Source: Bacteroidales bacterium (lineage in GTDB: Bacteria; Bacteroidota; Bacteroidia; Bacteroidales; UBA7960). Taken from it: a stretch of DNA of 12,955 nt. Position 1 is the first letter of the stretch; each line of letters begins with the position of its first letter. The notes beneath the pieces were generated by a model. It had not been told where the DNA came from and did not search any database. It saw only the letters and a program-made list of their open reading frames with translations. Below, piece by piece: positions 7,501 to 12,955 of this stretch. The stretch is from positions 1 through 12,955 of the forward strand of contig SKSI01000015.1 of assembly GCA_007123065.1 (NCBI GenBank). The letters are read 5' to 3'. Made by a program: the position numbers and the translations under genes.

Positions 7501-8638
7501 TGGGATCAACCTTCAGCTGCCAGTTTTCCTGAATAAAAACAGATCCCGGGCTGACAAACCCCAGTTCGATCAGCTTGTTCTCAAATATGCTGATAATGCG
7601 CTTATCCTCAATCTCAATCACCTCCTTACCCAAAGTCAGCAGGCAATCAAGAACGGTCGACATATATTTTTCTTTCAGCTCAACAAACAACAGGAAAATG
7701 TTATCGAGAAACTCTGTTAAGTCTTTTCTCTGAACTTCGGAGCGAATGTTGCGCAACACTTTATTCAACTCCCAGAGGAGTTTGGCACGCTGCTGCTCCA
7801 TGCCTGGCAGATGAAGCAAGAACAAGATGTAATAGTACCGCTCAATGTGTTTATCAAATAAATCAATGCTTCGCCTGAAATGGAGCGCGATCTCATTGTA
7901 AAACATCACACCGGTACATATTTCATCCCAGTTTTTTGATTTCAGCAGTTCTTCTTGTTGTTTTTCAAAAAAACTCCGGCCAATTTCTTGTTGCAAATGG
8001 GAATAGTCTTTCGAGAAAAGGTGTTTGTATTTTTCGAACCATTCTTCAGTTGGCGTATTTTCCAACCACAGCCTGATGCTCTCAGAAACAACAGTTTGCA
8101 GCAAGACATGCAATGCTTCTTTAACACCCTCCATTGCAGCAACTTTACCAAGATGCTTTTTAAAAAGATCGGTGTTTTTTACCAGCAGCTCAGGACGGTC
8201 TTTCTGAATTTCCTGAAGCACATCGACCATTTGGCTGGCCATACTGTTGGTGATTTTTACGGCTGAATTACCTGTCTCGGAAAAAAATTCGAGATAGGTC
8301 CGCAGCAGTTGACCGGCCTCCTCCTCTTTTAACGGCAACCTAAAAAGTGAAGCGGCTATATCAAGCAACTTCAGAAACAGTTTTTCAGCATCCTTTTGCT
8401 GTGCATAAAACCATCTGTCGCCAAGCAGGATTTTCCTGTACTCTTCAATTACCGTAGTATAGTTGGCATATGGATGATAAAGCTCCAGAAAAAATTCTTC
8501 GGTGCGCTTGTTGATACCCCAATGATCCTTTGACAGATCAATAATCTCCTGGTGGTGCTCAGGTACCTGAATGTTTGCTTTACGCGTTTCCGCGAGGTTT
8601 ATCTGTAAAGCACCTGAAGTAAATTTTTTTTGTGCCAT
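4529..8638 (-). CDS. PPDK-like dikinase lacking the PEP/pyruvate barrel, with a large unknown N-terminal region
   Basis: Residue numbers count from the ATG at 8674; the preferred start is the ATG at 8638 (MAQKKF, 1369 residues), which shares a base with the hydE stop (TGATG). Residues ~1-890 are predicted helical and charged, with no domain I recognise. Residues ~895-1230 form an ATP-grasp domain of PPDK type: K896 in GSKAFF, VPPGF, R968 in SVRSGTAISMPGAMNT, then GTAVVIQQMVLGN, GTGVVFTHNP, GEDIVAG, and E1212, Q1227 and R1229. Residues ~1260-1375 form the swivelling phosphohistidine domain with GGTTSHAA (His1317). The protein then ends. The C-terminal TIM barrel that binds PEP/pyruvate in PPDK and PEP synthase is absent. 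By family logic ATP should phosphorylate His1317, and an unknown acceptor, perhaps bound by the N-terminal region, should receive the phosphate. It is probably cytoplasmic and in one operon with hydFE and gap. Automatic tools would probably name it pyruvate phosphate dikinase, which the missing barrel contradicts. Confidence 0.88.
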   Translation of the reverse strand: MAQKKFTSGALQINLAETRKANIQVPEHHQEIIDLSKDHWGINKRTEEFFLELYHPYANYTTVIEEYRKILLGDRWFYAQQKDAEKLFLKLLDIAASLFRLPLKEEEAGQLLRTYLEFFSETGNSAVKITNSMASQMVDVLQEIQKDRPELLVKNTDLFKKHLGKVAAMEGVKEALHVLLQTVVSESIRLWLENTPTEEWFEKYKHLFSKDYSHLQQEIGRSFFEKQQEELLKSKNWDEICTGVMFYNEIALHFRRSIDLFDKHIERYYYILFLLHLPGMEQQRAKLLWELNKVLRNIRSEVQRKDLTEFLDNIFLLFVELKEKYMSTVLDCLLTLGKEVIEIEDKRIISIFENKLIELGFVSPGSVFIQENWQLKVDPNHLKNIRVWLDLIMHAPYTFRKLLSALIVNLRLGGIFIFDTDLFQRDITKLLNSDISPLYKQIKQLTRIFPVYFNEIGAEGELRDVTTVMDEISGRQDKLIHFLRKQVHIEGNNTHIDLCKKIFYFWYDGIKEPLEHILPDDVCHSISIDSKWFQGVHELLQKICDKNYCVPADLLQMTYDEFAKYVKDAAHQNQDDKKRLELLFQLYALLREKYSFDISDLTALLRRYHFFSGEEVKRLQNHIAKKETDQSLQQIFDFIERLNQVIFNPAFSEGWESIYHKRHIAFGIPSMYGQYREDKFEALGLIFRLERLAAKLMEDKVYSSQNEYITARTLKKSFDILSMFRRGLELDGVTSQGLDANLQMLKYGLTSESFSLAQFINLFQFMAKNVKDITNTYFFGFYDQPLQMIIPQIYFKDTDLSEKEENQLITRHSELFYREIISASFLIQHLDNYISRMVHTLQNMVDNYPPAIIRDIMSYNPDLIISPLYEASPEIDNQIFLGSKAFFQKKLFLNDFPVPPGFVLSTEVFRRRRAIMANASLKKEVDDLVADHIRRLEKKTGMVYGGGRKPLLLSVRSGTAISMPGAMNTFLNVGLNDKIVEKLSKQPNFSWTSWDCYRRLLQSWGMTYGINRDVFDQVMIDFKEKYGVTQKVAFTPGQMREMAFRYKEILASRKVHFEEDPWKQLQQTIIRVFDSWDSERANVYRNHLQIANEWGTAVVIQQMVLGNIDDYSGTGVVFTHNPMLPKPGIYLNGDFTLCSQGEDIVAGLVHAMPVSKMQKKLTERESQESLEELLPDIYTRLYDLAHDLVEEKGYNHLEIEFTFESANPRDLYILQIRDQETHKAERLQVFVGSHSNMNLLGRGIGGGGGALNGRLAIDMEDIITLRKKFPEDACILLRPDTVPDDIPIIFECDGLVASRGGTTSHAAVTAVSLGKVCVLNCRQLVVNEKEKQCLINGQTLVPGDKISIDGFSGNIFKGNYKTDYTEILR

Positions 8639-9711
8639 CACGACCGATTCTTGAAATGTTTTGAATCCCCCCATTCACCATAGCCAATCTGACCGCCTGC
8701 CATGTGAATGCGTGCTTCCAGACACCGTTTGCACTCTTCTGCATCTTCATCAGTACAAGGCTTATCTTCATAAAGCAAATAATCTTCGCGGTATTTGGTG
8801 GGGGTAAGATTTGGCATAATGATATTCGCCCCCACCTTAATTGATTTTTCTCGTCCCATTGGATCAATGGCCTGCATGGCCGTTGTTGCAGCAATATTGA
8901 TATCTTTCATCAGGATGCGCAACACCGCAACCATTTTCAGACTCAGATAAAACCGTTCCATTTTCGGAATCAGTTTGTCTTTGTATTTAAACATTGGTGT
9001 TTCCTCATGTTCAATATAAGGCCCCATTCCAATCATATCAATATCATGTTTTTGAAAAAAGAGCAGATCATCGGCAAGGTCTTCAACTGTTTGGAATGGA
9101 AGGCCAATCATCACCCCGGTTCCCACCTGATAGCCAACTTTTCTCAATCGATACAAAGCATCCAGCCGTTCCTGGTAAATGTGTTTTTTATTTTCAGGAT
9201 GGTATTTGGGATATAGTTTTGGATTGGAAACCTCAATACGCAGCAGGTATCTGTGGGCGCCGGCTTCAAACCAGCGGCGGTATGTTTCCTCACTTTGTTC
9301 ACCAAGAGAGAGCGTAATGCCCAACTCACCATTGCTCATCTGCTTGATCATTCTTACAATGCGCTCCATTCGTTGTGTGTAGCGCGAGCCGCTCCGTTCA
9401 CCGGCCTGTATAACGATGCTGCCAAACTTGTTCTCCCAGGCATAGCGTGCAGCTTCGAGTACTTCCTGCTCAGTAACTTCATAGCGATGTGCTTTCTTGT
9501 TTCCGGCTCTGATACCACAGTAGTAACAGTTTTTTCCACACAAATTGGAAAACTCAATCAGGCCCCGGTAATAAACCTTATTCCCGACATATTTTTGCTT
9601 CACCTCCTCCGCTTTTGCAAACACCAGTTTGCGCTCCTCTTCATCAGCTGCCAGCAGCCTTACGAGGTCTTTTTTGGAAAAAGCACCTTGTTTTAATATT
9701 TGATTTATCAT
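8638..9711 (-). CDS. hydE: [FeFe]-hydrogenase maturation radical SAM enzyme HydE
   Basis: HydE is a radical SAM enzyme that helps build the organic and iron parts of the H-cluster 2Fe subsite, acting with HydG and HydF. Numbering here counts from the TTG at 9744. The [4Fe-4S]-SAM motif is C69-x3-C73-x2-C76 (CGKNCYYC), with the GE motif in QAGERSGS and the SAM-contacting LRIE of RYLLRIE. A second cluster motif C330-x7-C338-x2-C341 is present, as in Thermotoga maritima HydE, though not all HydE proteins have it. Three starts are possible: TTG at 9744, ATG at 9720 and ATG at 9711. I chose 9711 because AAGGA lies 8 bases upstream and the protein then begins MINQILKQGAF, like its relatives. It follows hydF by only a few bases to a few tens of bases and its stop overlaps the dikinase start. 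The adjacent hydF distinguishes it from BioB- and PylB-like relatives. Confidence 0.95.
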   Translation of the reverse strand: MINQILKQGAFSKKDLVRLLAADEEERKLVFAKAEEVKQKYVGNKVYYRGLIEFSNLCGKNCYYCGIRAGNKKAHRYEVTEQEVLEAARYAWENKFGSIVIQAGERSGSRYTQRMERIVRMIKQMSNGELGITLSLGEQSEETYRRWFEAGAHRYLLRIEVSNPKLYPKYHPENKKHIYQERLDALYRLRKVGYQVGTGVMIGLPFQTVEDLADDLLFFQKHDIDMIGMGPYIEHEETPMFKYKDKLIPKMERFYLSLKMVAVLRILMKDINIAATTAMQAIDPMGREKSIKVGANIIMPNLTPTKYREDYLLYEDKPCTDEDAEECKRCLEARIHMAGGQIGYGEWGDSKHFKNRS

Positions 9712-9747
9712 TTCTGACATCCTTATGCGTTTAAACTGCAGCAATCA

Positions 9748-10977
9748 TTATAAATAGTCGCCAGTTGTTGATTCCAGCCTCCGGAAAGGGGCAACAGCCC
9801 TATGATAGATCCCGTGCATCCAGGCGATTGCCATTCCATAATTGGTAACGGGCACACCGGCTTCAACGGCAGGCCTCAAACGGTTGATAATTTGTTTTCG
9901 TGTAATCATGCAGCCGCCGCACTGAACAACAAGGGCATAATCCGTAATTGGCCTGGGCAGTTCGCCGAGTCCTGCAACCACATCATATTCAAGATTTTTA
10001 CCGGAGTAGGCACTCATCCATCTGGGAATTTTAACTCTTCCGATGTCATCACAGGCAACATGATGGGTGCATGATTCGAGCAGCAACACGCGGTCTCCAT
10101 CCTTTAATCCGGCAATTTTTGGTGTACCACGCAGGTAGTTTGCAAAATCACCTTTATGTCTTGCCAACATAATGCTGAAGCTGGTGAGTGCAATATCCTT
10201 CGGAACGGAAGCGTCCGCCCGCAGAAAGACCTGACTGTCGGTCACCACAAGCTTTGGTCGCGGGCTAAGTACACGCAACAGTGCATCAACCTCTTTTTCT
10301 TTTACCACAACGGCAATGCAATCGTTATCAATGATATCACGGATCGCCTGCACCTGGGGAAGGATGAGCCGTCCTTCGGGTGCTTCGCTGTCGATGGGCG
10401 TAATCAATAAAACGAGATCGCCATAGCTCAGAAGGTCACCTAAAAGACTTGTTGATTTATAGGCTGTTTCCGGCATTGTCTTTCTGATGGCCGCCACCAA
10501 TGTCTCAAGGTTATCAGGATTTAGTGCACAAAAAGGAAGAACCGGAACGTTGTGTGCTTCAGACAGTTTATTTGCCAATGCATCGTCAAGGGCTTCCAGG
10601 TCTGATTTGTTGTGGATCACCATGAAAGGCACTTCCTGTTTTCCAAAAGCAGCGATCAGTTTTTCTTCAGGCAGACCAAACACATTGCCGGTAATAACGA
10701 GCAAAGCCATGTCAACGGTCTTTAGTGCGGAAAGACTTCGCGTAACACGTTTAGAACCCAGGTCGCCGATGTCATCAATACCTGCCGTATCCACCAGAAC
10801 TGCCGGTCCTATACCAGGGATCTCCATCGATTTCCTGACCGGGTCGGTTGTGGTTCCCGGCACATCCGAAACAATGGCAATGTCCTGTTGCGCAAGCGCG
10901 TTGATCAATGAACTCTTTCCGTTGTTCCGACGACCGAAAATACCTATGTGCGGTTTGGACTCCCTACCTTTTGCCAT
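9748..10977 (-). CDS. hydF: [FeFe]-hydrogenase maturation GTPase HydF
   Basis: HydF is the GTPase scaffold on which the 2Fe subcluster is assembled before delivery to the hydrogenase. The 409-residue length is normal. The N-terminal TrmE/Era-like GTPase has G1 GRRNNGKS (15-22), a G2 threonine cluster PGTTTD (40-45), G3 DTAG (63-66) and G4 NKSD (123-126). The middle is the dimerisation domain. The C-terminal cluster domain has C303-T-H305, 46 residues, then Q352-C353-G-G-C356, which fits CxH-x(44-53)-HCxxC except that the His before CxxC is Gln. All three cluster cysteines remain. It is the first gene of the leftward run, with an ATG at 10977 and a TATCTTTG box 17 bases upstream. hydG is not beside it, so maturation depends on a HydG encoded elsewhere. 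Confidence 0.97.
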   Translation of the reverse strand: MAKGRESKPHIGIFGRRNNGKSSLINALAQQDIAIVSDVPGTTTDPVRKSMEIPGIGPAVLVDTAGIDDIGDLGSKRVTRSLSALKTVDMALLVITGNVFGLPEEKLIAAFGKQEVPFMVIHNKSDLEALDDALANKLSEAHNVPVLPFCALNPDNLETLVAAIRKTMPETAYKSTSLLGDLLSYGDLVLLITPIDSEAPEGRLILPQVQAIRDIIDNDCIAVVVKEKEVDALLRVLSPRPKLVVTDSQVFLRADASVPKDIALTSFSIMLARHKGDFANYLRGTPKIAGLKDGDRVLLLESCTHHVACDDIGRVKIPRWMSAYSGKNLEYDVVAGLGELPRPITDYALVVQCGGCMITRKQIINRLRPAVEAGVPVTNYGMAIAWMHGIYHRAVAPFRRLESTTGDYL

Positions 10978-10993
10978 TTGAAACGTTTTGTTA

Positions 10994-11001
10994 CAAAGAT
11001 A
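10994..11001 (-). promoter_or_regulatory. Bacteroidetes -7 promoter box (TATCTTTG) for the hydF operon
   Basis: On the minus strand TATCTTTG followed by T matches TAnnTTTGY exactly. Transcription would start about ten bases before the hydF ATG, giving a very short leader. No clear -33 TTG element was found. This is the only such box seen in front of the six leftward genes, supporting a single operon promoter. Confidence 0.55.
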
Positions 11002-11091
11002 ATTGATATTGTTAAGAGTTAGGCGGTTGTTTTCAATGAAAACAATATTATCCTGACCCTAATTTCCCTTTTCCCGTGGTCAAAAAACGGT

Positions 11092-11099
11092 TAACTTTG
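11092..11099 (+). promoter_or_regulatory. Bacteroidetes -7 promoter box (TAACTTTG) for the aldehyde dehydrogenase
   Basis: TAACTTTG followed by C matches TAnnTTTGY exactly, 31 bases before the ATG at 11131. The expected leader is about 25 bases. The -33 region is T-rich but has no good TTG. It lies about 90 bases from the oppositely oriented hydF box, so the 153-base spacer 10978-11130 holds two divergent promoters. Confidence 0.55.
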
Positions 11100-11130
11100 C
11101 CTGTTATTAAAACGACAAAATTCCGGTAAT

Positions 11131-12495
11131 ATGATACAATCTGTAAACCCGGTTTCAGGGGAAGCAATTTCCACCTACGACAAGCATTCCTTCAGCGATG
11201 TGGACATCATCATAAATCTATGCGCACAATCTCAGAAAAACTGGGCAAAAGAGGATTTTGACCGGCGCAGTGCGCTGATGCTGAAAGTTTCGGCAATTTT
11301 AAGATCGCAAACAGATCGCTTTGCGCGGATGATAACGCTGGAAATGGGCAAACCCATCAAGCAATCGCATGCTGAAGTTATGAAATGCGCCAAAGTGTGC
11401 GATTATTATGCCGAACACGCATCTGCATTTCTGGCTAACGAAAAGGTTCAAACGGAAGCAAGTGATAGTTACATTGCCTACAGACCACTGGGTGTGGTGC
11501 TGGCCATCATGCCCTGGAATTTTCCCTTCTGGCAGGTGTTCCGATTTGCAGCACCAGCCCTGATGGCGGGTAACGGTGCATTGCTGAAGCACGCATCCAA
11601 TGTAACCGGTTCTGCCCTGATGATCGAACAGGTTTTCAAGGAGGCCGGCTTTCCGGAACACCTTTTCCGGACAATCATACTTGCAGGTAAGGAAACTGCA
11701 ACAGTAATTTCCCACAAACTGGTGAAGGCAGTTACGCTAACCGGAAGCGTAAGTGCCGGTAAGGCTGTTGCAGAAAAGGCAGGTTCTGAGATCAAAAAAT
11801 CTGTGCTTGAGCTGGGAGGCAGCGACCCTTACATCATCCTTGAAGATGCAAATCTTGAAAATGCTGCTGATATTTGTGTCAACAGCCGGACAATCAACAG
11901 CGGCCAGAGTTGCATTGCGGCCAAGCGATTCATCGTGGTTAAGGAGGTGAAACAACGATTCGAAGCACTTTTTGTTGATAAAATGAAAGCGAAAGTGATG
12001 GGAGACCCATTATCTGAACAGACCGATATCGGTCCGCAGGCAACGCCATCCCTCCGTGATGAGCTGCACGCGCAAGTTACCGGGAGTATTGAAATGGGAG
12101 CAAAGTGTTTGCTTGGAGGAGAAATACCGGAGCAAACCGGATCCTGGTACCCGCCAACCGTGCTAACCAATGTCAGCAAGGGGATGCCGGCTTACGAGGA
12201 AGAGCTCTTTGGTCCGGTGGCTGCCATTATCGAAGCAACTGATGAGGCCGATGCCATCCGCATTGCCAACGACAGTGTTTTTGGACTGGGAGCCGCCGTA
12301 TTCACGGGAAATAGCGAACGCGGCAAACGGATCGCCGAAGAGGAGATCGAAGCCGGGTGCTGCTTCGTGAACGAAATGGTACAGTCTGATCCAAGACTAC
12401 CATTTGGCGGCATCGGTGCCAGCGGTTATGGGCGGGAACTTTCCTATGCGGGAATACGTGAGTTCACGAACATCAAGACTGTTTACGTAAAATAG
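11131..12495 (+). CDS. NAD(P)-dependent aldehyde dehydrogenase, succinate-semialdehyde type
   Basis: This aldehyde dehydrogenase-superfamily enzyme oxidises an aldehyde to an acid in the cytoplasm. The short 454-residue form, with PVSGEAISTY near the start, LEMGKPIKQSHAEV (70-83) and MPWNFPFWQ (127-135), resembles the Sad/GabD1 group of succinate-semialdehyde dehydrogenases. The oxyanion Asn130, cofactor Lys153 in LLKHA, the TGSVSAGKAV loop (204-213), general base Glu227 in LELGG and catalytic Cys261 in GQSCIAAKR are all present, as is the late LFGP segment. Substrate is inferred from the overall look; other short aldehydes are possible. NADP+ versus NAD+ cannot be decided by eye. It is divergent from hydF with its own promoter box, and no GABA transaminase or other 4-aminobutyrate gene is in the window. 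Confidence 0.9.
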   Translation: MIQSVNPVSGEAISTYDKHSFSDVDIIINLCAQSQKNWAKEDFDRRSALMLKVSAILRSQTDRFARMITLEMGKPIKQSHAEVMKCAKVCDYYAEHASAFLANEKVQTEASDSYIAYRPLGVVLAIMPWNFPFWQVFRFAAPALMAGNGALLKHASNVTGSALMIEQVFKEAGFPEHLFRTIILAGKETATVISHKLVKAVTLTGSVSAGKAVAEKAGSEIKKSVLELGGSDPYIILEDANLENAADICVNSRTINSGQSCIAAKRFIVVKEVKQRFEALFVDKMKAKVMGDPLSEQTDIGPQATPSLRDELHAQVTGSIEMGAKCLLGGEIPEQTGSWYPPTVLTNVSKGMPAYEEELFGPVAAIIEATDEADAIRIANDSVFGLGAAVFTGNSERGKRIAEEEIEAGCCFVNEMVQSDPRLPFGGIGASGYGRELSYAGIREFTNIKTVYVK

Positions 12496-12697
12496 GAGGT
12501 TGCTTGCCACAGTAGGGGTTCTTTGTTCGTTGATTGGTTAAGCGTTAAAAGTTTAGCGTTATTTTTGTCCAGTAGAGCACAGAAACACATAGACTTATTC
12601 TTTGTGACTCCTTTGTGCCCTCTGTGCCTTTGTGGTGAAAATAAAAATCCGATAAGCCCAAAATCAGAAAATACGCAAATAATAGTTTGCTGTCCCA
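12496..12697. other. Convergent spacer with short repeats
   Basis: This spacer separates the ends of two converging genes. It holds a small AGCGTT direct repeat (12541-12546 and 12555-12560, in the string gttaagcgttaaaagtttag and its continuation) and the GTG-rich inverted repeat listed separately. I see no credible protein-coding gene, no tRNA and no classical GC hairpin followed by a T tract; transcripts from both sides must end here or at the repeat. Confidence 0.6.
12571..12640. repeat. Interspersed GTG-rich imperfect inverted repeat
   Basis: The right arm has four CTTTGTG/CTCTGTG units at 12600, 12611, 12620 and 12628. The left arm (about 12574-12593, GAGCACAGAAACACATAG) is an imperfect reverse complement of the right arm near 12609-12628, so the two could form a hairpin. 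This is the widely scattered sequence whose reverse translation gives the spurious peptide PQRHRGH, found between genes in many unrelated bacteria. Here it sits between convergent genes, a typical position, where it might help end transcription. Confidence 0.65.
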
Positions 12698-12955
12698 CTA
12701 ACCCGGATGCCTCAGCCGTTCAAGCAACTTGATGGCATCATCCTGATGCCTGATGACATAACGCGCATCTGTATGGCTCATACCTACTTTAACCGACCAG
12801 GCATTTTGAGGCAATGTCTGGAATAAAAGCTCATCTGACCATCCGGCACCAATGGCGAGAACAAAGTCATAGTCTTTTCTGGATAACCAATGCATTGCCA
12901 GCTCGCCTTTATTGATTCCGGAGTTGCTGATCTCGATAACTTTATTACCATGCAA
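12698..12955 (-). CDS. C-terminal part of a trehalose-6-phosphate phosphatase-like protein (partial)
   Basis: Only the last ~86 codons are in the window; the 5' part lies beyond the right edge. The sequence HGNKVIEISNSGINKGEL, then DFVLAIGAGWSDELLF, then AWSVKVGMSHTDARYVI and the final DDAIKLLERLRHPG follow the C-terminal order of OtsB/TPP HAD phosphatases, which remove phosphate from trehalose 6-phosphate; in Bacteroidetes this is often the C-terminal half of a bifunctional synthase-phosphatase. HAD motif IV, normally GDDxTDE, reads GAGWSDE, so the two aspartates, including the Mg2+ ligand, are Ala and Gly. The domain may be inactive or divergent. The lysine of NKGEL that contacts phosphate is kept. 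The stop is TAG at 12700..12698. Confidence 0.8.
   Translation of the reverse strand: MHGNKVIEISNSGINKGELAMHWLSRKDYDFVLAIGAGWSDELLFQTLPQNAWSVKVGMSHTDARYVIRHQDDAIKLLERLRHPG

Noticed and set aside
4529..8638. Identity as canonical PPDK, PEP synthase, glucan-water dikinase or rifampin phosphotransferase
   Set aside because: No PEP/pyruvate barrel for the first two; glucan-water dikinase has the histidine domain before the ATP domain and a starch-binding N-terminus; rifampin phosphotransferase has its extra domain between the two and is far shorter.
8639..8674. Upstream ATG at 8674 as start of the dikinase (12 extra residues)
   Set aside because: It lies inside the hydE coding end without a good ribosome-binding site, while the ATG at 8638 forms a TGATG overlap with the hydE stop, the usual arrangement for coupled translation. 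The longer form cannot be fully excluded.
8638..9711. HydE as biotin synthase or PylB
   Set aside because: The C-terminal CX7CX2C cluster motif, the GEWG-type end and the adjacent hydF fit HydE; no biotin or pyrrolysine genes are near.
9712..9744. TTG at 9744 (or ATG at 9720) as start of hydE
   Set aside because: TTG is a weaker start and the added residues do not resemble the HydE N-terminus; AAGGA is well placed only for the ATG at 9711.
12483..12732. Small open frames on both strands across the spacer (69-71 codons)
   Set aside because: They translate the interspersed GTG-rich repeat (PQRHRGH and its complement), a well-known source of spurious proteins.
1..12955. CRISPR arrays, tRNA or rRNA genes, insertion sequences, phage or attachment sites
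   Set aside because: No regularly spaced repeats, no cloverleaf or ribosomal sequence, and no transposase or integrase was seen on either strand.

Overview
The window looks like chromosomal DNA from an anaerobic or microaerophilic member of the Bacteroidetes (Bacteroidota). The grounds are two divergent start regions carrying the phylum's TAnnTTTG promoter box, short AT-rich TTTAGAG/AGCGTT-type intergenic repeats, a Bacteroidetes-style lipoprotein, moderate GC, and protein sequences of that flavour. No mobile element, CRISPR array, tRNA or rRNA was found. Nearly all of the DNA is coding and no gene-free stretch exceeds about 200 bp.

Layout. Positions 1-62 hold the 5' end of a leftward gene leaving the window; it encodes a signal-peptide or membrane-anchor-like start and lacks an obvious ATG. 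tsaD (114-1133, +) is divergent from it. Positions 1127-10977 hold six tightly packed leftward genes, in transcription order: hydF, hydE, a very large PPDK-like dikinase with an unknown ~890-residue N-terminal region and no PEP/pyruvate barrel, an unusual long glyceraldehyde-3-phosphate dehydrogenase, a class A flavodiiron protein and a lipoprotein. Gaps are -1 to about 50 bp, and one clear promoter box precedes hydF, so this is probably one operon. An NAD(P)-dependent aldehyde dehydrogenase of the succinate-semialdehyde type (11131-12495, +) is divergent from hydF. A ~200 bp spacer with a hairpin-forming GTG-rich repeat follows. The 3' end of a trehalose-6-phosphate-phosphatase-like gene (12698 to the right edge, -) closes the window.

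How the genes may fit together. HydE and HydF are two of the three [FeFe]-hydrogenase maturases; HydG and the hydrogenase itself are not here. The flavodiiron protein reduces O2 (or NO) and would protect oxygen-sensitive enzymes. The GAPDH and the dikinase are central-carbon-type enzymes. A plausible but untested reading is an operon joining hydrogenase maturation, oxygen defence and triose-phosphate/phosphotransfer metabolism in a fermentative anaerobe. The best candidate for something undescribed is the 1369-1381 residue dikinase: its ATP-grasp and phosphohistidine domains look intact, but the domain that should define its acceptor is missing and replaced by a large unrecognised helical region. 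The trehalose-phosphatase-like fragment is also notable because its HAD motif IV has lost the usual metal-binding aspartates.
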